A stretch of DNA of 64,000 nt, from positions 3,636,573 to 3,700,572 of the forward strand of contig JADCRB010000002.1 in the NCBI GenBank assembly GCA_021464245.1, read 5' to 3'. Made by a program: the position numbers and the translations under genes. Of the stretch, positions 1-13,199 are shown piece by piece. Numbering within the stretch: the stretch's first letter is position 1; each line of letters begins with the position of its first letter. Below the pieces are notes generated by a model. That model had not been told where the DNA came from. It saw nothing but the letters and a program-made list of their open reading frames with translations, and ran no database searches. This DNA comes from Carallia brachiata. Lineage: Eukaryota > Streptophyta > Magnoliopsida > Malpighiales > Rhizophoraceae.

Positions 1-8
1 GAACTTAC

Positions 9-1943
9 CGCAAATTTCATCAAAGGTTCAAAGAGTTTTGCAAAGATAGGAGCAAAATGACAACCCATGGCCTTAGCAAATGCAGGAAGAAGATCGGAAA
101 CTGCATCCATAAGCACTTCATCATGTATGGCGTCGTCGTCGTCATCAATGTCACTCTCATTTTCTGTTTGCTGACAAGCTGATTCCTCTTTAAGCAGGAC
201 CATAGTTGCGTCAACAAGCAGAGACATGTCTGAAATCAGATTGCTTCAGATCGCAGCTATACTGAGATGTAATATCTGTCTACGGAAAATAATGTTTCAC
301 CAATTGAAGGAATCAAACTACAGCCACACTTACAGGGTTCAATCGCTGTGTAACCATAGTCCCCAATGATGTCTGCTATGCTCATACAAGCATTAGAAAC
401 CACTTCCTTGTCATCATCTTCAGTCATTGTCTTGATATAAACATTCATCACACTATCTACAGAGCAAAAGGACAGTTAATTAATTTTTGTTCACCACTTT
501 ACAACCAGGACATGCCTGGCAGATAAAATGGTTTAGATATCAGCTATTTGAAGTTGTGCTCCCACCAAGAACTTCTCTCATCTTCGCTGGTCCGTCCTGC
601 TCAACAAGACCAAGATTTCATGATGTTAATAGCAAAATCATTTTACCGCTCAAAAACCAAAAATAAAGAAATATATAGCTCCTACCCTTGCCAATTTTTG
701 TCATTTCAATCTTACAGAAATGAAAGACATAGCTTAAATCAGCATAGATAATGCTTAGTGGGAGCTTCTATTCTTATCGAGCAAATCAGACTGGGTACCC
801 TAACTTCAGTGGGAAAAAGGTCAAACAAAAGCAGATAGTCTGCCTGCCATGCAATGGATAAAACTTAAATAGCAAGAGAGGATGAGAATTAAAAAGTATG
901 AGGTGAAGTTTCAAATATTTCCCAACCGGCCCATAGATAATTGGAACATGACGATGGGGAAATGGGGACCAATAATGGGATAAACAGGATGCACACTCAC
1001 TCTATCACTTTGGAATATTGCATGGGCTGCAGTGAAAATATCTGCAACAGAAATTCAATCAACGGTTAATCTTGAATTACTATGAACTTGTTGGGAAAAA
1101 AATGTAATAAAATTGGTAGAAAAGCTGTCCAACCTTTGCCATCATTGGCACGAGGTACACATGCTTACAAGCTTAAATTCTCAGGGACAAGTACAAGATC
1201 GAGAAATAAGAAAAAGCAGCGCAAAAGTCAAAACTAGTATAGAAAAATATGCGGCTTGCTGATGAACATGTTAATTTCCAGGGTCACAATCTGAATGAAT
1301 ACAATCTTCTGGAAGTAAACTAAAAGGAGCAAAGAATAAGAGCACTGACACAGACTACCAAACAACAAACATCCAGTACATTTTGAGATAACTCCTATAT
1401 ACCTCACCATCGATCTCAATCTCTCACATTGTCAGGAGACCAGATTCTTGCTTTGCTACAAAGTTTCTTCCTTAACTGCCGCAATAAATATTACCCGAAG
1501 TCCTCTTTCTCTATCTCTCTAACGAGGAATTAAGAACAAAAAATTTTATTATTAGAATTTTCTTAAATTGAGTCAAAAAACCCTATCTAGGAAATTTAGT
1601 TTCAGACTGTGATAAGATTTGTAGCAATCTGGATTGATTACAATCCTCTCTCTTTGCTTAATTTTGTTTGTGAAATAGTTTATTTCTACATTATTCATCT
1701 TTTCTGCATTAGTCTTCCTACAAAATATAAGCTTTGTATTGGGTTGATGAAGCTAGGAATAGAATCAAGAAGTTTGCTTACACTTCTCTGCCTCTGTCCT
1801 CTTCTCCTATTTCTTTCTTGTTCCTAATTCTTCCCATTCTGTTTCTTACTTCTCTACCTGTTCTGTTCCTGTTTCTCTCAATTTTCTACCCTAATTGCTA
1901 CCCATTTCTCTCATTCTATCTATTGTAAGACATCTTGCAAGAG

Positions 1944-1985
<42 letters not shown>

Positions 1986-4900
1986 CACAGGTGAGTGTAA
2001 ATGACGAATTCATGAGGCATTGTGCATAATGAACATGTGCATAAATCTATATGATCAAATTTATGAATTCATCTTTGACAACCAAAATGATTTAAGATGG
2101 AATGAATGACCTGCCTACAAGTGCTTTTAGATGAATTTTTACTGGAAATTATGCATCAGGATGACAAATGTTAAGTAAACCAAAACAATACTATATTCTA
2201 TCAAATGAGAGGAAATCAAGGATGACAGCAGAAACTGAATGCAAATCAGTTTTAAAAATTGAGAATTTTCGAGTTTCTATAAAAAGAAAGAATTAGGCTC
2301 AAACTGGGCTGATTTATTTAAGTTTGAGGGAAAATAAGAGCAGTTCCGTTGGCTGGAACTAAGAAGCAAATTTGCATCTGGGAACATATGAAAGATAACA
2401 AAGAAGAAGAAGAAGAAAGGTCGGCTTTTGAACGAAAGAGAAGAGGAAATTAAAATTTGCAACTCCTAAAATTTGCTTCTATAAAATACATCCCAAAGAT
2501 ATCACGATGAAACAATGAAGAGGTTTATACATGAGAAATTTTGTCCTAAATGTATCGCACATGGATACTTCAAAACATGGATGGCGCATGAGAGTGTTTG
2601 ATTTTAACAAAAAGAATGGAAGGATGACAAACATTGTCCAGGATAAAACATAGAGAACAAATTGGATTAAAAATGGAAAACAAAGCCTAGCATTTTGCTT
2701 GTAGAAGTTATATTTGATAATCTAACCATAAAGCTGAATTGTCTTCAACATAGAGTACTTATTGGATTAAAAATAGAAAACAAAGCCTAGCATTTTGCTT
2801 GTAGAAGTTATATTTGATAATCTAACCATAAAGCTGAATTGTCTTCTCCAAACTATTTCCTAAGGTTACATCCAGAATGGTTGTATAAAGAAGAGGGTAG
2901 TGCCACAAAGCCTCAAATACACACATAAAAGCATTCAGTAGAAAAGTAATGAATGTGTTTGCACAGAGCGCTTGTGCGTGCCACTGCATTTTTTGATGGG
3001 AAATCATTGCCAAACCTCACTAGGCATTGCAGAAAAAAAAAGGAAAAAAAAAAAGAATAAATCAATGAAATAAAGCTTCTGATTCACAATCCAAAAGAGT
3101 CATCAGAAAGTCCTGTGATTGGTACCTACGTTTCAAAGCAATAATTGCTTGAAGTCGAACGTCTTCATGAAAGTAACTGGAATGCCTCATCAAGATCTTC
3201 AAGGACTCCTCCAAGTACCTTAAACAATTAAAGAACCCTAAAAAAACATTTTTATTTACCAATACCAGTCTAAATTGTCATAAAAGGGTAAATAAAGAAA
3301 GAAATGTAAGAGTGCAAGGATACGGTGCATAAGCAGTCTTTGTGTGCTGTGCAAACAAGCCAATTGCCTGTGTTGCAGCTGCCTTTTCATCCAAAACCCC
3401 TGTTCTTATGCTGATGTTCCTAACTCTTGGATCATCACGAGCTTCATCATCTGACGAGACGCCACCAAATCCATTCCTATTTTCATCATCGGATTCATCA
3501 ATGTCCACTGCCGAGCCATCGTCCAGATTGCAGGAAGAGAATGTGAGGGGAACAATGTGAGGAAGATACTGTTACATAAAAAGTAAAAGTCGAATACATG
3601 AATTCTGTAGCCAAGAAAAGAATGACACAGAAAACAAAAATTACTTTAGGAAGTAAACCTGTGCAAAGCTATCATTCATCATTTCAGCCACGTTGCTGAA
3701 AAAACCATGAGTATACTCCCGAAGCTCACTAAAATCCAGACCAAAACCCTGAAAAAATACAGAAACAAATCATCCTTCAAGAATACTGTAAACCTCTCAA
3801 AGAGAATTGATTGTGTAATTACAGAAATTGCCGCCTCCATGAATGGATGTAAAATTGGTTCCATCCGTGATCTTCCAACAGACATCGCAACTATTCCAAC
3901 AAGTTCAGTAGCCCTTGCTCGTGCCTGGAGATCCTCGTCGTTGGTAAGCACCATGAATGATTTCATCAATTCTAGAACCCTTTCAGCATATGGGGTGAAA
4001 GCTTGCTCAGCAGCAGATGCAACTGAACCAATGGCAGACTGCAATCATTTTGATGACTAATAAATATGTAAACCTTCAGAATAAAGCCTTCAAGAAAAAA
4101 GAAAAAGATTTTCCTCCAAAAAAAAAAAAAAAGGAACAAGATCTTCAAATGATTCATTTTTCGTATGTAATCATTCTGGGGCATATGGTGCATCTCACAG
4201 ACCATGCATGTTTCCTGCAGATTACGGGGACTGTTTTGGAGGGCAGCGAGCAACTTCCCCATCAAAGGATCAAGAAATGGAAGAATTTCTTCACCCATGT
4301 CTTCACATAATGCTGCTAGTGCATAATATGACTTTTCCTTCAAAAAGTAGAGAAAATTAATAAAATAAAGGAAACTAGATTTATTTACAAAATATGCACC
4401 AAAATCATTCAAGTAATTTTTTGTCTCATTGATACCTTCACTTCATCTGATGAATCCTCAAGAGCATTTAAAATACAGGGAAGCACATTTTCATAGTGAG
4501 ATACTATTTCAGGCTGCAAATGCTCTGCAAACTGACCCAACGCAAATGAAGCAGCCCCTCTTACCATTTGTTCTGAATCCCTTAAGGCCCCTAGAACTAT
4601 ATGAAGAATGGGTTCCATCTTTTCTTTCATCAATTCCAAACAACCCTCTGAAATAACTCCTAGTGCTGTGACCGAAGCTTCCCGATACTTTGGATTCACG
4701 CTCTGACAGCTTACAGAAGAAAATTCAAAAACGGGGGAAAATACATGCTTTGGGAGATTCATGGCCATGGTGTCAATAACTTCTGCTGCAGCTCGATCTG
4801 GAGCAAGATCATCATCTTCATCAGATTTTTTTGATTCTGCTAGCAAGGGGCACATCACTTGAAGGATAGGGATCACCAGCTTATATTTTTTCAAAGAACT

Positions 4901-7900
4901 GGATTTGTATTTGGCCAGCCATGATATTATCTGAAGTGCCTGATATTTGGTAAAGCATAAGGGGTAAGCAACTGTAAAAAACAGAAAAATGTCTTAAAAA
5001 ATTAAGTGAAACTAAACCAATCAGCATGTACATAGTGTGGCCCATCAACAAATGCAAATAAGAGTAATAAGATCCAAGCAAACATTTGCAATGATCTCAA
5101 ACCTGATGACGTGTGCTGGATTCCAAGTTTTGACTTGAGCAAACTTCAAGAGAGAACTGCACAATAGATTTGACAGAATCTCCAAGAAGAGGTGCGGGAG
5201 ACTCAATCAGCTCATCAAATATTTCAAAGGCAATAACAGCAACATCATCATCGCCAGAGGCAAGGCATTGTCTTGCTACATTCAAAATGCTGGGAATGAA
5301 TTGCCGAAACTTGACCTGCACAGAGATATGTTAGAAAAATAAATCTATTTTTTTCTTGGGGGGTGGGAGTGTGCAATTTTCGTGGAAACAGAAAAGTAAC
5401 AACATGACTTTCAAATTTAAGGGAAAAAAATGAAAAAAGAAAAGAAAACCCAGAACCCAGAATTTGCCTTGGACACAAAAATGATTGATCTGCAGTTTTT
5501 CATGGTCTGTAGAAAAATATCCAATAATGGAGGCAAGCAAGCGGACAATTGTTTTACCATGTCCAGAATTAAGTATAATCAGTTTCTTTAATAACTGTGC
5601 AGACTACCACATTGAATACTCGTGATTTGGTACATGGATGGTACGAGGACTTCTTACTAGTTACATAGCACCATTGACAAAAATGTTATACAAAATTGAC
5701 CACAGAGTTCAGAATTTGTGAGACCATTGCTTTCGCAAGGGCAGCATAATTTGATTTAGGAAATAAACCTCTCAAAAGAACAATACTCAGAAGGCATCAC
5801 AATGTATTTCCTTCAAATGAATTTAATAGACAGATTTCACGTATTAATAAATCTCAATGCCCATTGTGCCATTAGTAGCAGCACTATATTAGGCCACAGG
5901 CCTCTCTGCAGCTGTCTCCCATTACTTGGCCAGAGGAAAATTTTGCCACAACTATATTGGATCCAAAAATTTACGCTGTACCAGGCAATCGCAAGCTCGA
6001 AAGAAACCATTCAATGCAACAAATGGGTGATGGAGTGCCAAAAACTCCTACATATATATAACATTCCCTATTGAATATTTGAACATATTTCTATAAAAAT
6101 CAGCTGTCCAACAAGGGTTTCCTTTACATCAACGCCTACAAATCAGAGTCTCAATATTCTAGCCCTCTAAATGGTATGTACATTGAATTTAAGTTAAGCA
6201 GCATCCTCCAAAGTTCCTTCCCAGGGGCAGCATGGTTCGCAACGTGGAATATTAACAAACTTCAGAAAAGCAGAAATCTCGTCAAATAAATCTGGTCTAG
6301 AGAGTAACGGAGGCACAAAGAAATGATCATGCGACTGCGCGGCAGTAGGTTCAGTTGGAAACGGAAGAGGGGTTAATGGTGTATACATTCTTGGATAAAA
6401 AAAAAATTAAAAAAAAAAGGAAAGCAAGATGATGCACAGAATACAAGAAGAGGACTTTGAGGAAATCAAATTAACAAAATTTAACAATTTGTAAACAGAC
6501 TGAAGCCACTTTTGTAAATGGCAAACTAATTTTCTGATATCACTTTGTCATAGACCTCGCAAAATTTAATGATTTTCAAAAGCTTTGTGGGATTTTGCAA
6601 ACCTGAGGGAGTAAATACCATGTCAGGAAAAAGTGGCTTAGAAAACCAAGTCAGTAGTCAAAATTTGCCCATCCCTTCTGTCAGTGACTCCTGCCTTTAG
6701 TGGAATGTCCATGAGATAGTTGAATTCATACAAAAGGAACATTTTTGTATTGGAAATGTTTCAAGAGTAAGAACTAGATGGTAAAAACAAGAAAAGAGTT
6801 TACCCCCAAGAAAAGAGACTGTAGCATGTTTCCTTATGGAATAGAACAAATGCTTGAATAATTGACTTTCCGTGTTCTGTATGGCTACATTGCCATATAT
6901 AAACAAATCACACACACACACACATGTCCCTTGCAGGTATGCTTTGCTGCAGCAATGATTCACTTTCTCATCCAAAATAAAGGCACACGTACACATATTA
7001 ATGAATACATCAGAAATTAAGGAGAAGCAAGAGGACCAGAAGAAGAAGGTCAAATGGGAATGCATATTAAAACTCATTGACATGGCGCAATGAAATACAT
7101 CTCAATTTAAATCAAACACAAAGTTTTACAGATAACTGACCTATTGCACAAATTTACAAGTGTAACTTGGTGAATTAATGTTTGAGGTTATATTGTAGAA
7201 GATCTTATGTGAATGATAAGGAGTACAGTCTATGATTAAGCACCAAGTTATGAGAGTTTAAAGTCCTTAACCAATTGAATTATACCAATTCTCATCAAAG
7301 TTATAGTTTCAGTTGAAAAAAAAAAAAAACACCACATCCTTGAAGCAAATGCATAGTGCCATGAACTATATTCTAAAGTGTGTAACCTTTTCATTTTTTT
7401 TTTTTTTGTTTCTTTGATCCATTAGGAAGCTCATTGGGCCGGGCTACACAATGGGAATAGCCCTATTCCCATAAATCCCACACCCCCTTTCCTAGGATTA
7501 CAACCTTAGACCTCTAGGATAGATGCTAAGTTCTTAATTACTGGTAAAAAAGAATCAACAAAAATTGGATAAGATTAAAAGGCACAATGGCAGTGCCACC
7601 TCATAACAAAAAGGAAGAATTTCTTGCAAGACAAAAAAATAAAAACAAAAAATCAACCAGTGTCTACAAATCCAAAACATTATGTTCATAACAGCAAGAT
7701 TTGAAATGTTAAACCACATAACTCCAATAAAGCAAAGAGAGGTGTCCCTCCCCCACCCAACCCGCCCCCCGCCCCCCCAAAAAAAACACTTCCCTGCCTC
7801 TTTTTGTCTCTCCATAATTTTCACTGTCCATATGATATATGGAGACTAGAGGTAGATTTTTTTTCCTCCAACTAACAACAAAGCCCTAGCCCAAAGCTTG

Positions 7901-10187
7901 AATTCTGAACCTAAAAAACTCATAAATTGACCAATTGAGAAGGCCATAAAATTATAGCACAATCAAAAGGAAGGAATTACGGCCTTAGCATTACACTTAA
8001 ATGAAAAATATCTATTGAAAAAATGAGCATTGTGGAGCAGTACAAGGGATTTGGTTGAGCCAAGGCCTCGAAACTAGGCCGTCACCTTGGAACTGTTATG
8101 CATATTTCTACAAGGTTGACCCACCCAAAATTCTTGGCGTTGACTAAAATTCCTACCGCTCATGGAACTCAGCAACCAGTCTCAAGGAATCACCCCAAAT
8201 CACATCCCAGTTTTGCTTCCAGATTAATCGAGCAACCAACAAAGGAAGATTTTTAGATAAGAAGTTCTCTACAGAATATTACCCAAACCGTATGATCATA
8301 TACAATGATAGATGCTTTCCTCAATACTAGAACAGATTACTTGTTAAAACATGCAGAGAAAGTAAACCAAGAATATAAAAACATATTATAATGATTTTGT
8401 TATAATGAAACAAACTTACCACTTCAGCTCCATCACTCGTGAATTCTAAGAAAGACCCCACCGCTCTAATAAAGGAAAACAACAAAGTTCCTTTAGCACT
8501 ATGTAAGATTATTGAACAAAATATTTCAATTGAAAAGACTTGGTTTTTACTTGAGAGCAGCAACTCTAACACGTCCACTAGTCTCGTCTTGCAGGCATTT
8601 GAGTAGAAGAGCTTGCAGATCTGCGAAGTGGGGTTGAAATGTGTTTCCAATTGTTTCAGTTAGAGAGCTGAAGAGGATTAATGCCACCTTATGCCACCAA
8701 AATGGAACACACCTAAGGAGTCAGTTTCTAAATAGGGTAAAACAAGTATAAATAGGGCCAAATTTCAATAAGAATATACTATGGGAAAAAAAAAGTATTG
8801 GTATCAGAATTCAGGCGAATGTCAAATTACTGCACTGAGAAATACTACATTATCACATTGTAAGTTCAATTGCACACAAAATTCAGCAGAGATATTGGTA
8901 AAACTCATGAGTATTAATGTGATGATTTGTTCAAGTATTGCAACCTCCTTTGTCTCCTTCAGTTCACTGTAGCCTCCCAAAAACAAGCTTCGTATCCGAA
9001 TGACACATTACACATTATAGCATTAACAACCAGGTTACAATAGTACCCCCGAAAGCTCAATATCTTTAGAGATAGATACTGGATATATAACGTACAAATA
9101 TTCCTATATAATAGAGAAAATTGATGAATTCACCACTTTAAGAATTATAAACTGGCAATTAAATGTGCAATATGTGACCATTTGATAGATAAATTAAAAA
9201 TGAACCTGCTGTGAATAACTACCTTTCACTGAAATTATTTAGTATATAAGGGGGGGAAAAAAAGCAGCTTGATAGTTCTCAATCGTCAAAAGTTTTCATC
9301 AGCTGCAGTGAAAATTCCGCGTTTCAGCCCACATGATCATGCACACTCATAATCTTCTTTAGTTATCTCCTACATCTAAGAGAAAGTATCTTTTCCCACT
9401 CACAGCCCATAACAAGCCTTCCACAACACCTATTCAAGCTCATAGCTAAGAAAAAGAAGAAATCATCCTCTCTGCAGTTTAATTCCACGAGAAGGTAGCA
9501 CTACATATGGCATAAAACACAAGAAGAATGTCCTAGGAAGATGAACTTAAGTGATCAAAACTTACTTCTCTATGATCTTCCTGTGCACTTTGACTGCATT
9601 GGAACAAGAAAGGCAACAAATCAGGCCACTCCCCTGCTGGAACAGCGTATTTGGCAACAACACTCACAACATTTGCACTGGCTCGCCGTACTGGCGGACT
9701 GCAGGAACCTCTCATTTTATCAGATTATTGCCAAATCAACATAAAGATTTTTTTTTTTTTCATGAATCAGAGCAGAAACAAACACAAGAAATCATGACAA
9801 TTCAAAGCAAGCAGAAAAAGAAACCCAAAGAAAACCCATAAGTGTCGATCCAATAAAGAAAAATGAGAAAAAGGGGCCGGGGCTGTGGGGGCGGCGCGGG
9901 AAGGAAGAGGACCTGTGCTCCATGGTGATGCTCTCGATGAGGGACTGCTTGACGAGGTGCTTGAGATGGGGAGAGAGCTTGGGCCAGTGGCCGGTGATCT
10001 TCTTACGGAGGAGGACGGCGGCAAGCTGGCGGACGTTCGGGGTCTTGGCGGTGCGGAGGTGCTGGAGGAGGGCGGGGACAACCTGGGGATCCTTGGCCAG
10101 CCTCTTTATCTGCTCCTCCGCCTGCCTCCTGGCGTCGTTGTCCGGCATCAAAAACTGTATTAACAGCAATTCCAGCGACTGTGCCAT
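9..10187 (-). CDS. IMB4: Importin-4 type importin-beta nuclear import receptor (5' part; continues beyond window)
   Basis: Karyopherin-beta that carries cargo (in other eukaryotes histones and ribosomal proteins) through nuclear pores under Ran-GTP control. Exons on the minus strand: 10187-9913, 9698-9566, 8687-8551, 8465-8420, 5315-5103, 4939-4436, 4337-4203, 4038-3823, 3748-3659, 3568-3324, 3218-3130, 1041-1001, 596-566, 456-334, 229-9. All junctions are GT-AG and the sum is 2499 nt, exactly 833 codons. The start MAQSLELLLIQFLMPDNDAR is the conserved N terminus. An importin N-terminal domain lies at about residues 23-90, followed by HEAT repeats. Acidic loops lie near residue 605 (DIDESDDEN) and in the last exon (SDIDDDDD). 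The family is about 1050 aa, so roughly 215 C-terminal residues are off the left edge. Intron 4 (3.1 kb) and intron 11 (2.1 kb) hold repeats. Two micro-exons (41 and 31 bp) are unusual. The orthology to Arabidopsis IMB4 is from memory of that protein; the family call is secure. Confidence 0.93.
1949..1982. repeat. (CT)n microsatellite in importin intron 11
   Basis: An uninterrupted run of CT dinucleotides within a longer pyrimidine-rich stretch (about 1790-1985). It is intronic relative to the importin gene and would read as GA on the sense strand. Confidence 0.85.
2647..2846. repeat. Recent 100-bp tandem duplication in importin intron 11
   Basis: Two adjacent units, 2647-2746 and 2747-2846, have a period of exactly 100 bp. 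The core (from ATTGGATTAAAAAT to GAATTGTCTTC, about 86 bp) differs at one position, while the first 14 bases of each unit diverge. No coding content. Confidence 0.9.
5316..8419 (-). other. Importin intron 4 (3.1 kb), non-coding
   Basis: The conserved protein reads directly from the exon ending at 8420 into the exon starting at 5315, so nothing here belongs to the mature importin message. The intron contains a short CA run near 6908, an antisense tRNA-derived SINE candidate near 7396-7550, poly-G/poly-C tracts near 7750-7790, and a 64-codon minus-strand frame at 6194-6388 that I do not recognise. No other gene is supported. Confidence 0.75.
7396..7550 (-). mobile_element. tRNA-derived SINE candidate (minus strand)
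   Basis: Read on the minus strand, the 5' part has a box A-like stretch (AGTAATTAAGAACTTAGC) followed about 30 bases later by a box B-like AGGTTGTAATCC. The 3' end is a poly-A tract, seen as a T run at 7396-7408. The order box A, box B, body, A-tail is that of a plant SINE. I could not identify clean target duplications, so the family is unassigned. Confidence 0.45.
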
Positions 10188-10440
10188 CTTTATTTGCTCG
10201 CTCGACGTCGAGAAGGAAGGAGGACGTAGGAGGCGGACGCGGCTGCTTTGGCTTTCGCTTTGGCTTTTGGTACTGGGTTTTTGCTTTGCTTCTGATATAC
10301 TGTACCAAAATATGCAACGGCGTTAGTCGCGGAGAGTTTTAGTTTTAAATCCAGCCAGCTGCTTTGGACGCTCCTTGTCCTGTCCTTTCCTCTATTTTCT
10401 CTTCTTCTTCTTTCTATTTAACAATTTAGGGAGATTATAA
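10188..10440 (-). promoter_or_regulatory. 5' leader and proximal promoter of the importin gene
   Basis: The region directly upstream of the importin start codon is GC-richer than the rest and pyrimidine-rich on the plus strand. No convincing TATA box could be fixed; a weak TATATC-like stretch is at about 10293-10304. It ends at the left target-site repeat of the foldback element. Confidence 0.35.
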
Positions 10441-10630
10441 TATAAATAAGTTACACTAAATATCTTAAAAATCATATCATAAAATATGTCAAAATATATA
10501 ATTATAAAAAAAATTATTATTTTTTTTAATTTAACAGTATTAAAAAAATTAATAATTATTTTTATAATTATACATTTAAAATATTTTATAATATAATTTT
10601 TAAAATATTTAATATTACCTAGTATAAATA
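10441..10630. mobile_element. Foldback MITE with 8-bp flanking direct repeats
   Basis: Two AT-rich arms of about 70 bp (10450-10521 and 10549-10620) are imperfect reverse complements with a spacer of about 27 bp. The whole is bounded by identical 8-bp direct repeats TATAAATA at 10441-10448 and 10623-10630. An 8-bp target duplication with a foldback body fits a non-autonomous hAT-type MITE. The extreme AT content means the short repeat could be chance. It lies about 255-445 bp upstream of the importin start codon. Confidence 0.6.
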
Positions 10631-10869
10631 TCAATATTCTTTTTAACCTAACCCTTATATCAAAAGTCCCGTGCTTATAATTTAATTAATCAAAAATAAA
10701 AAAAATATCTCCATGAAGACGTTACTAACTTTTTTTGTTCTCTCGTCATGCTCTTTCCAAGATCTCTCGAGCGTGTTCCACCAAGCTTATCCCCCATGAT
10801 AAACCCCTTCAGCATGACATGTTTGATGTGACTATCCCTGTCATTCAATGAGTTTTACATAATCAGAAG

Positions 10870-11773
10870 TCATCATTTCGAGAGAAACTTCTCAGTAGGA
10901 ATTCTTCTTTGGCATCAAAAGGTATTGATCTTGTCGCAGCAAGTAAGGTCCTAATTGATTACAAGGATGGCGCAATCCTTTGCTCTCTTGTTTAACTATG
11001 GATCTGACGCTCATGGACACTCTCTGTGACTCATGGAGGAAAGATCTTATTGTCAAGCTTCTAGGAAGATATATGAGTTATCAGTTTCTCATGAAGAAAC
11101 TTGAGCAGATGTGGAAACTTTCTAGTGATTTAGATATAATTGATTTAGGTTGTGGCTTCTCACTTGTTGAATTTCGCCTAGAAGAGGCCCTGAACAAAGT
11201 GATTAATGACGGGTCATGGGTTATTCAAGATCATTACCTTACAGTTTGAAGGTGAGATCCATTGTTTATTTCGTAATAGATGAAAATTAAATCAACCTTA
11301 GTATGATTTAGACTCCTGGAAATTTCAATTCTATTTTACAATGATGATCTGCTTATGGCCTTAGCATCCTGTATTGGCAGACTTGTTAAGATTGATCAAA
11401 ACACCACTCTTGCAACAAATGGCGTTTTGCTCATCTATGTCGTGGAAATTGATTTACTATACCATTGATCTCCCAATATCGGCTTAATGATCATTGTCAA
11501 AAAGTGGAATACAAGAGCTTGCATACATTTTAGTTTGAATATGGAAAGTTTGGTCATGTTATTGGGGATTGTTCTAGTTTTCATTCTGAAATTTTTGTAG
11601 CTAACAACGTGCCAACGATGGGCTGTACTATGGCAGTTGATAAGTTAAAAGGTTTCTCGTGGTTCAGAGAACCAATTATCACCAGTGTAAGGAGGAGTCA
11701 ATCTAAAACTTCACGGAGTATGGTCCTTGGATGGTCGTTTCCAAACGACATTGCAATCAAAGCAAAGGTGGTG
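10870..11773 (+). pseudogene. LINE ORF1 remnant (DUF4283 and CCHC knuckle)
   Basis: Around 11040-11249 one frame gives a DUF4283-type segment, including LIVKLLGRYMSYQF and ending VIQDHYLTV. After a frameshift, 11355-11460 resembles the following linker (ALASCIGRLVKIDQNT). Around 11540-11575 another frame gives YGKFGHVIGDC, the end of a CCHC zinc knuckle. About 11718-11750 gives a GPWMVV-type block. This is the RNA-binding protein of plant LINEs; it is non-functional here. A copia element interrupts it immediately downstream. Confidence 0.75.
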
Positions 11774-11778
11774 TATAG
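11774..11778. repeat. Target-site duplication (TATAG), left of copia element
   Basis: The five bases TATAG directly abut the TG of the left LTR and recur exactly at 18515-18519 beyond the right LTR. Confidence 0.85.
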
Positions 11779-12215
11779 TGTAAGAATTTAAACTATATTT
11801 GACTTAAATAAATTGAGCAGAATACGTAATTTCATTCATATCAATCAACAATTAAAAATCATAACCATAAGAACGATCACTACAATAAATAAGAAATTTG
11901 AAATATTTTGTTTTAGTGACATGTCTTCTAGCCTATAATTAAATGCTTTCATAAGCGTACAATAATATTTTACAGGCTTCTCTTTATACAAACTAGATTA
12001 GGACCCTATCAGTTATTAATACTTAGCTAACTTCCTTCCATCAATGATAGTGGTTGTAACTTGTTTAAATTTTAAAATAGCTATCTTTAACAGTTCGTAA
12101 TAAGTGAGTAGTTATCTTTTATTTATCTGTAATTATTACTTTAAGAAATAAATAATTCATATCTATCTGTTTCCTTATCTCTTTTCATGAGAGTCACCTT
12201 AAGGATAATTTAACA
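11779..12215 (-). repeat. 3' LTR of the copia element
   Basis: Aligns end to end with 18076-18514, with many substitutions. Its inner edge (12215) abuts the polypurine tract on the minus strand. Confidence 0.9.
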
Positions 12216-12789
12216 TTCTCCCACTTGGGCAGCATGATACCGAATGGGTGATATCCGTATTCATGGTCATGACTTGAACTATCCATACAAGATAATTTGT
12301 ACCTGTAGTTTATTTAATCAAAATCTCTATACACGGATCATGGCGGCTATATAACACTCTTAGAAACATTTCCTTCATGTGTCACAATGCTAGTGAGTTC
12401 TTAATTAAACACTTTAGTGAAGCAAAACTTTATTGAATAAAAAAACTTTAGGTCTCAATCCATTCAGGTTCCAAATAACTTTATGCAAATAAACTTTATG
12501 TGCACAATATAATTCTTTATTTGCAAATGACCAAAAGGTCTTCAAAATACCAAAACATCAAAGAACATGAACTATAATAAAACTTAAGTATAGCTAACTA
12601 GACCCATATGCTCAACATGATACTTATATGACTTAGCCGGCAATCCCTTAGTCATAGGATTAGCAAACATAAGTTGAGTACTGATATGCTCTATTATAAT
12701 TGTTTGCTCTTTAACATGATTTTAACAACAAAAAACTTTATATCGATATAATTATTTTGGCTTCCAATTTTATTGTTCTTTTAAAGGAA

Positions 12790-12990
12790 CACCGCAGCTG
12801 AATTAACACAGTATATCTTTAGTGATCTAGAAATAGAATTCATAATCTGCAATCTAGTAATAAAATTCTTTAACCGTAGAGCCTGTGTTGTAGTCTTACA
12901 GCATGCTATGAATTCTGCTTCTATAGTGGAAGAAGCAATAATGGTTTGCTTCATGCTTCTCTAGGATGCAACACCTTCAGCAAGCATAAA
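12790..12990 (-). pseudogene. copia RNase H remnant
   Basis: The minus strand reads KQTIIASSTIEAEFIACC and, after a short divergent stretch, SLKIYCVNSAAV. Both are characteristic of the copia RNase H domain. In the second block a V stands where the family usually has the catalytic aspartate (CDNSAA), consistent with loss of function. Confidence 0.8.
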
Positions 12991-13199
12991 AATGTATCTA
13001 TTAGTAGACTTTCTGGTGTCTATACAACCAGTGAAATCAGCATCTAAATACCCGACCACCTCCAAACAATCGGTGTGTCTATATGTAAGCCTGTAGTTCT
13101 TGGTTCCTTGTAGATACCTCATAACCTTTTCGTAGCTTTCCAGTGCTTTAGTCTAAGATTACTTTGGTATCTTCCCAACATTCTTATTGAAAATGTGAT

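Noticed and set aside
6194..6388. Small minus-strand gene in importin intron 4
   Set aside because: The 64-codon frame has a moderately complex sequence but no recognised relative, and conserved importin sequence reads across the intron. Not enough support.
9885..10326. Plus-strand open frames of 92-134 codons opposite importin exon 1
   Set aside because: They are antisense shadows of a GC-rich conserved exon; the minus strand gives the known importin N terminus.
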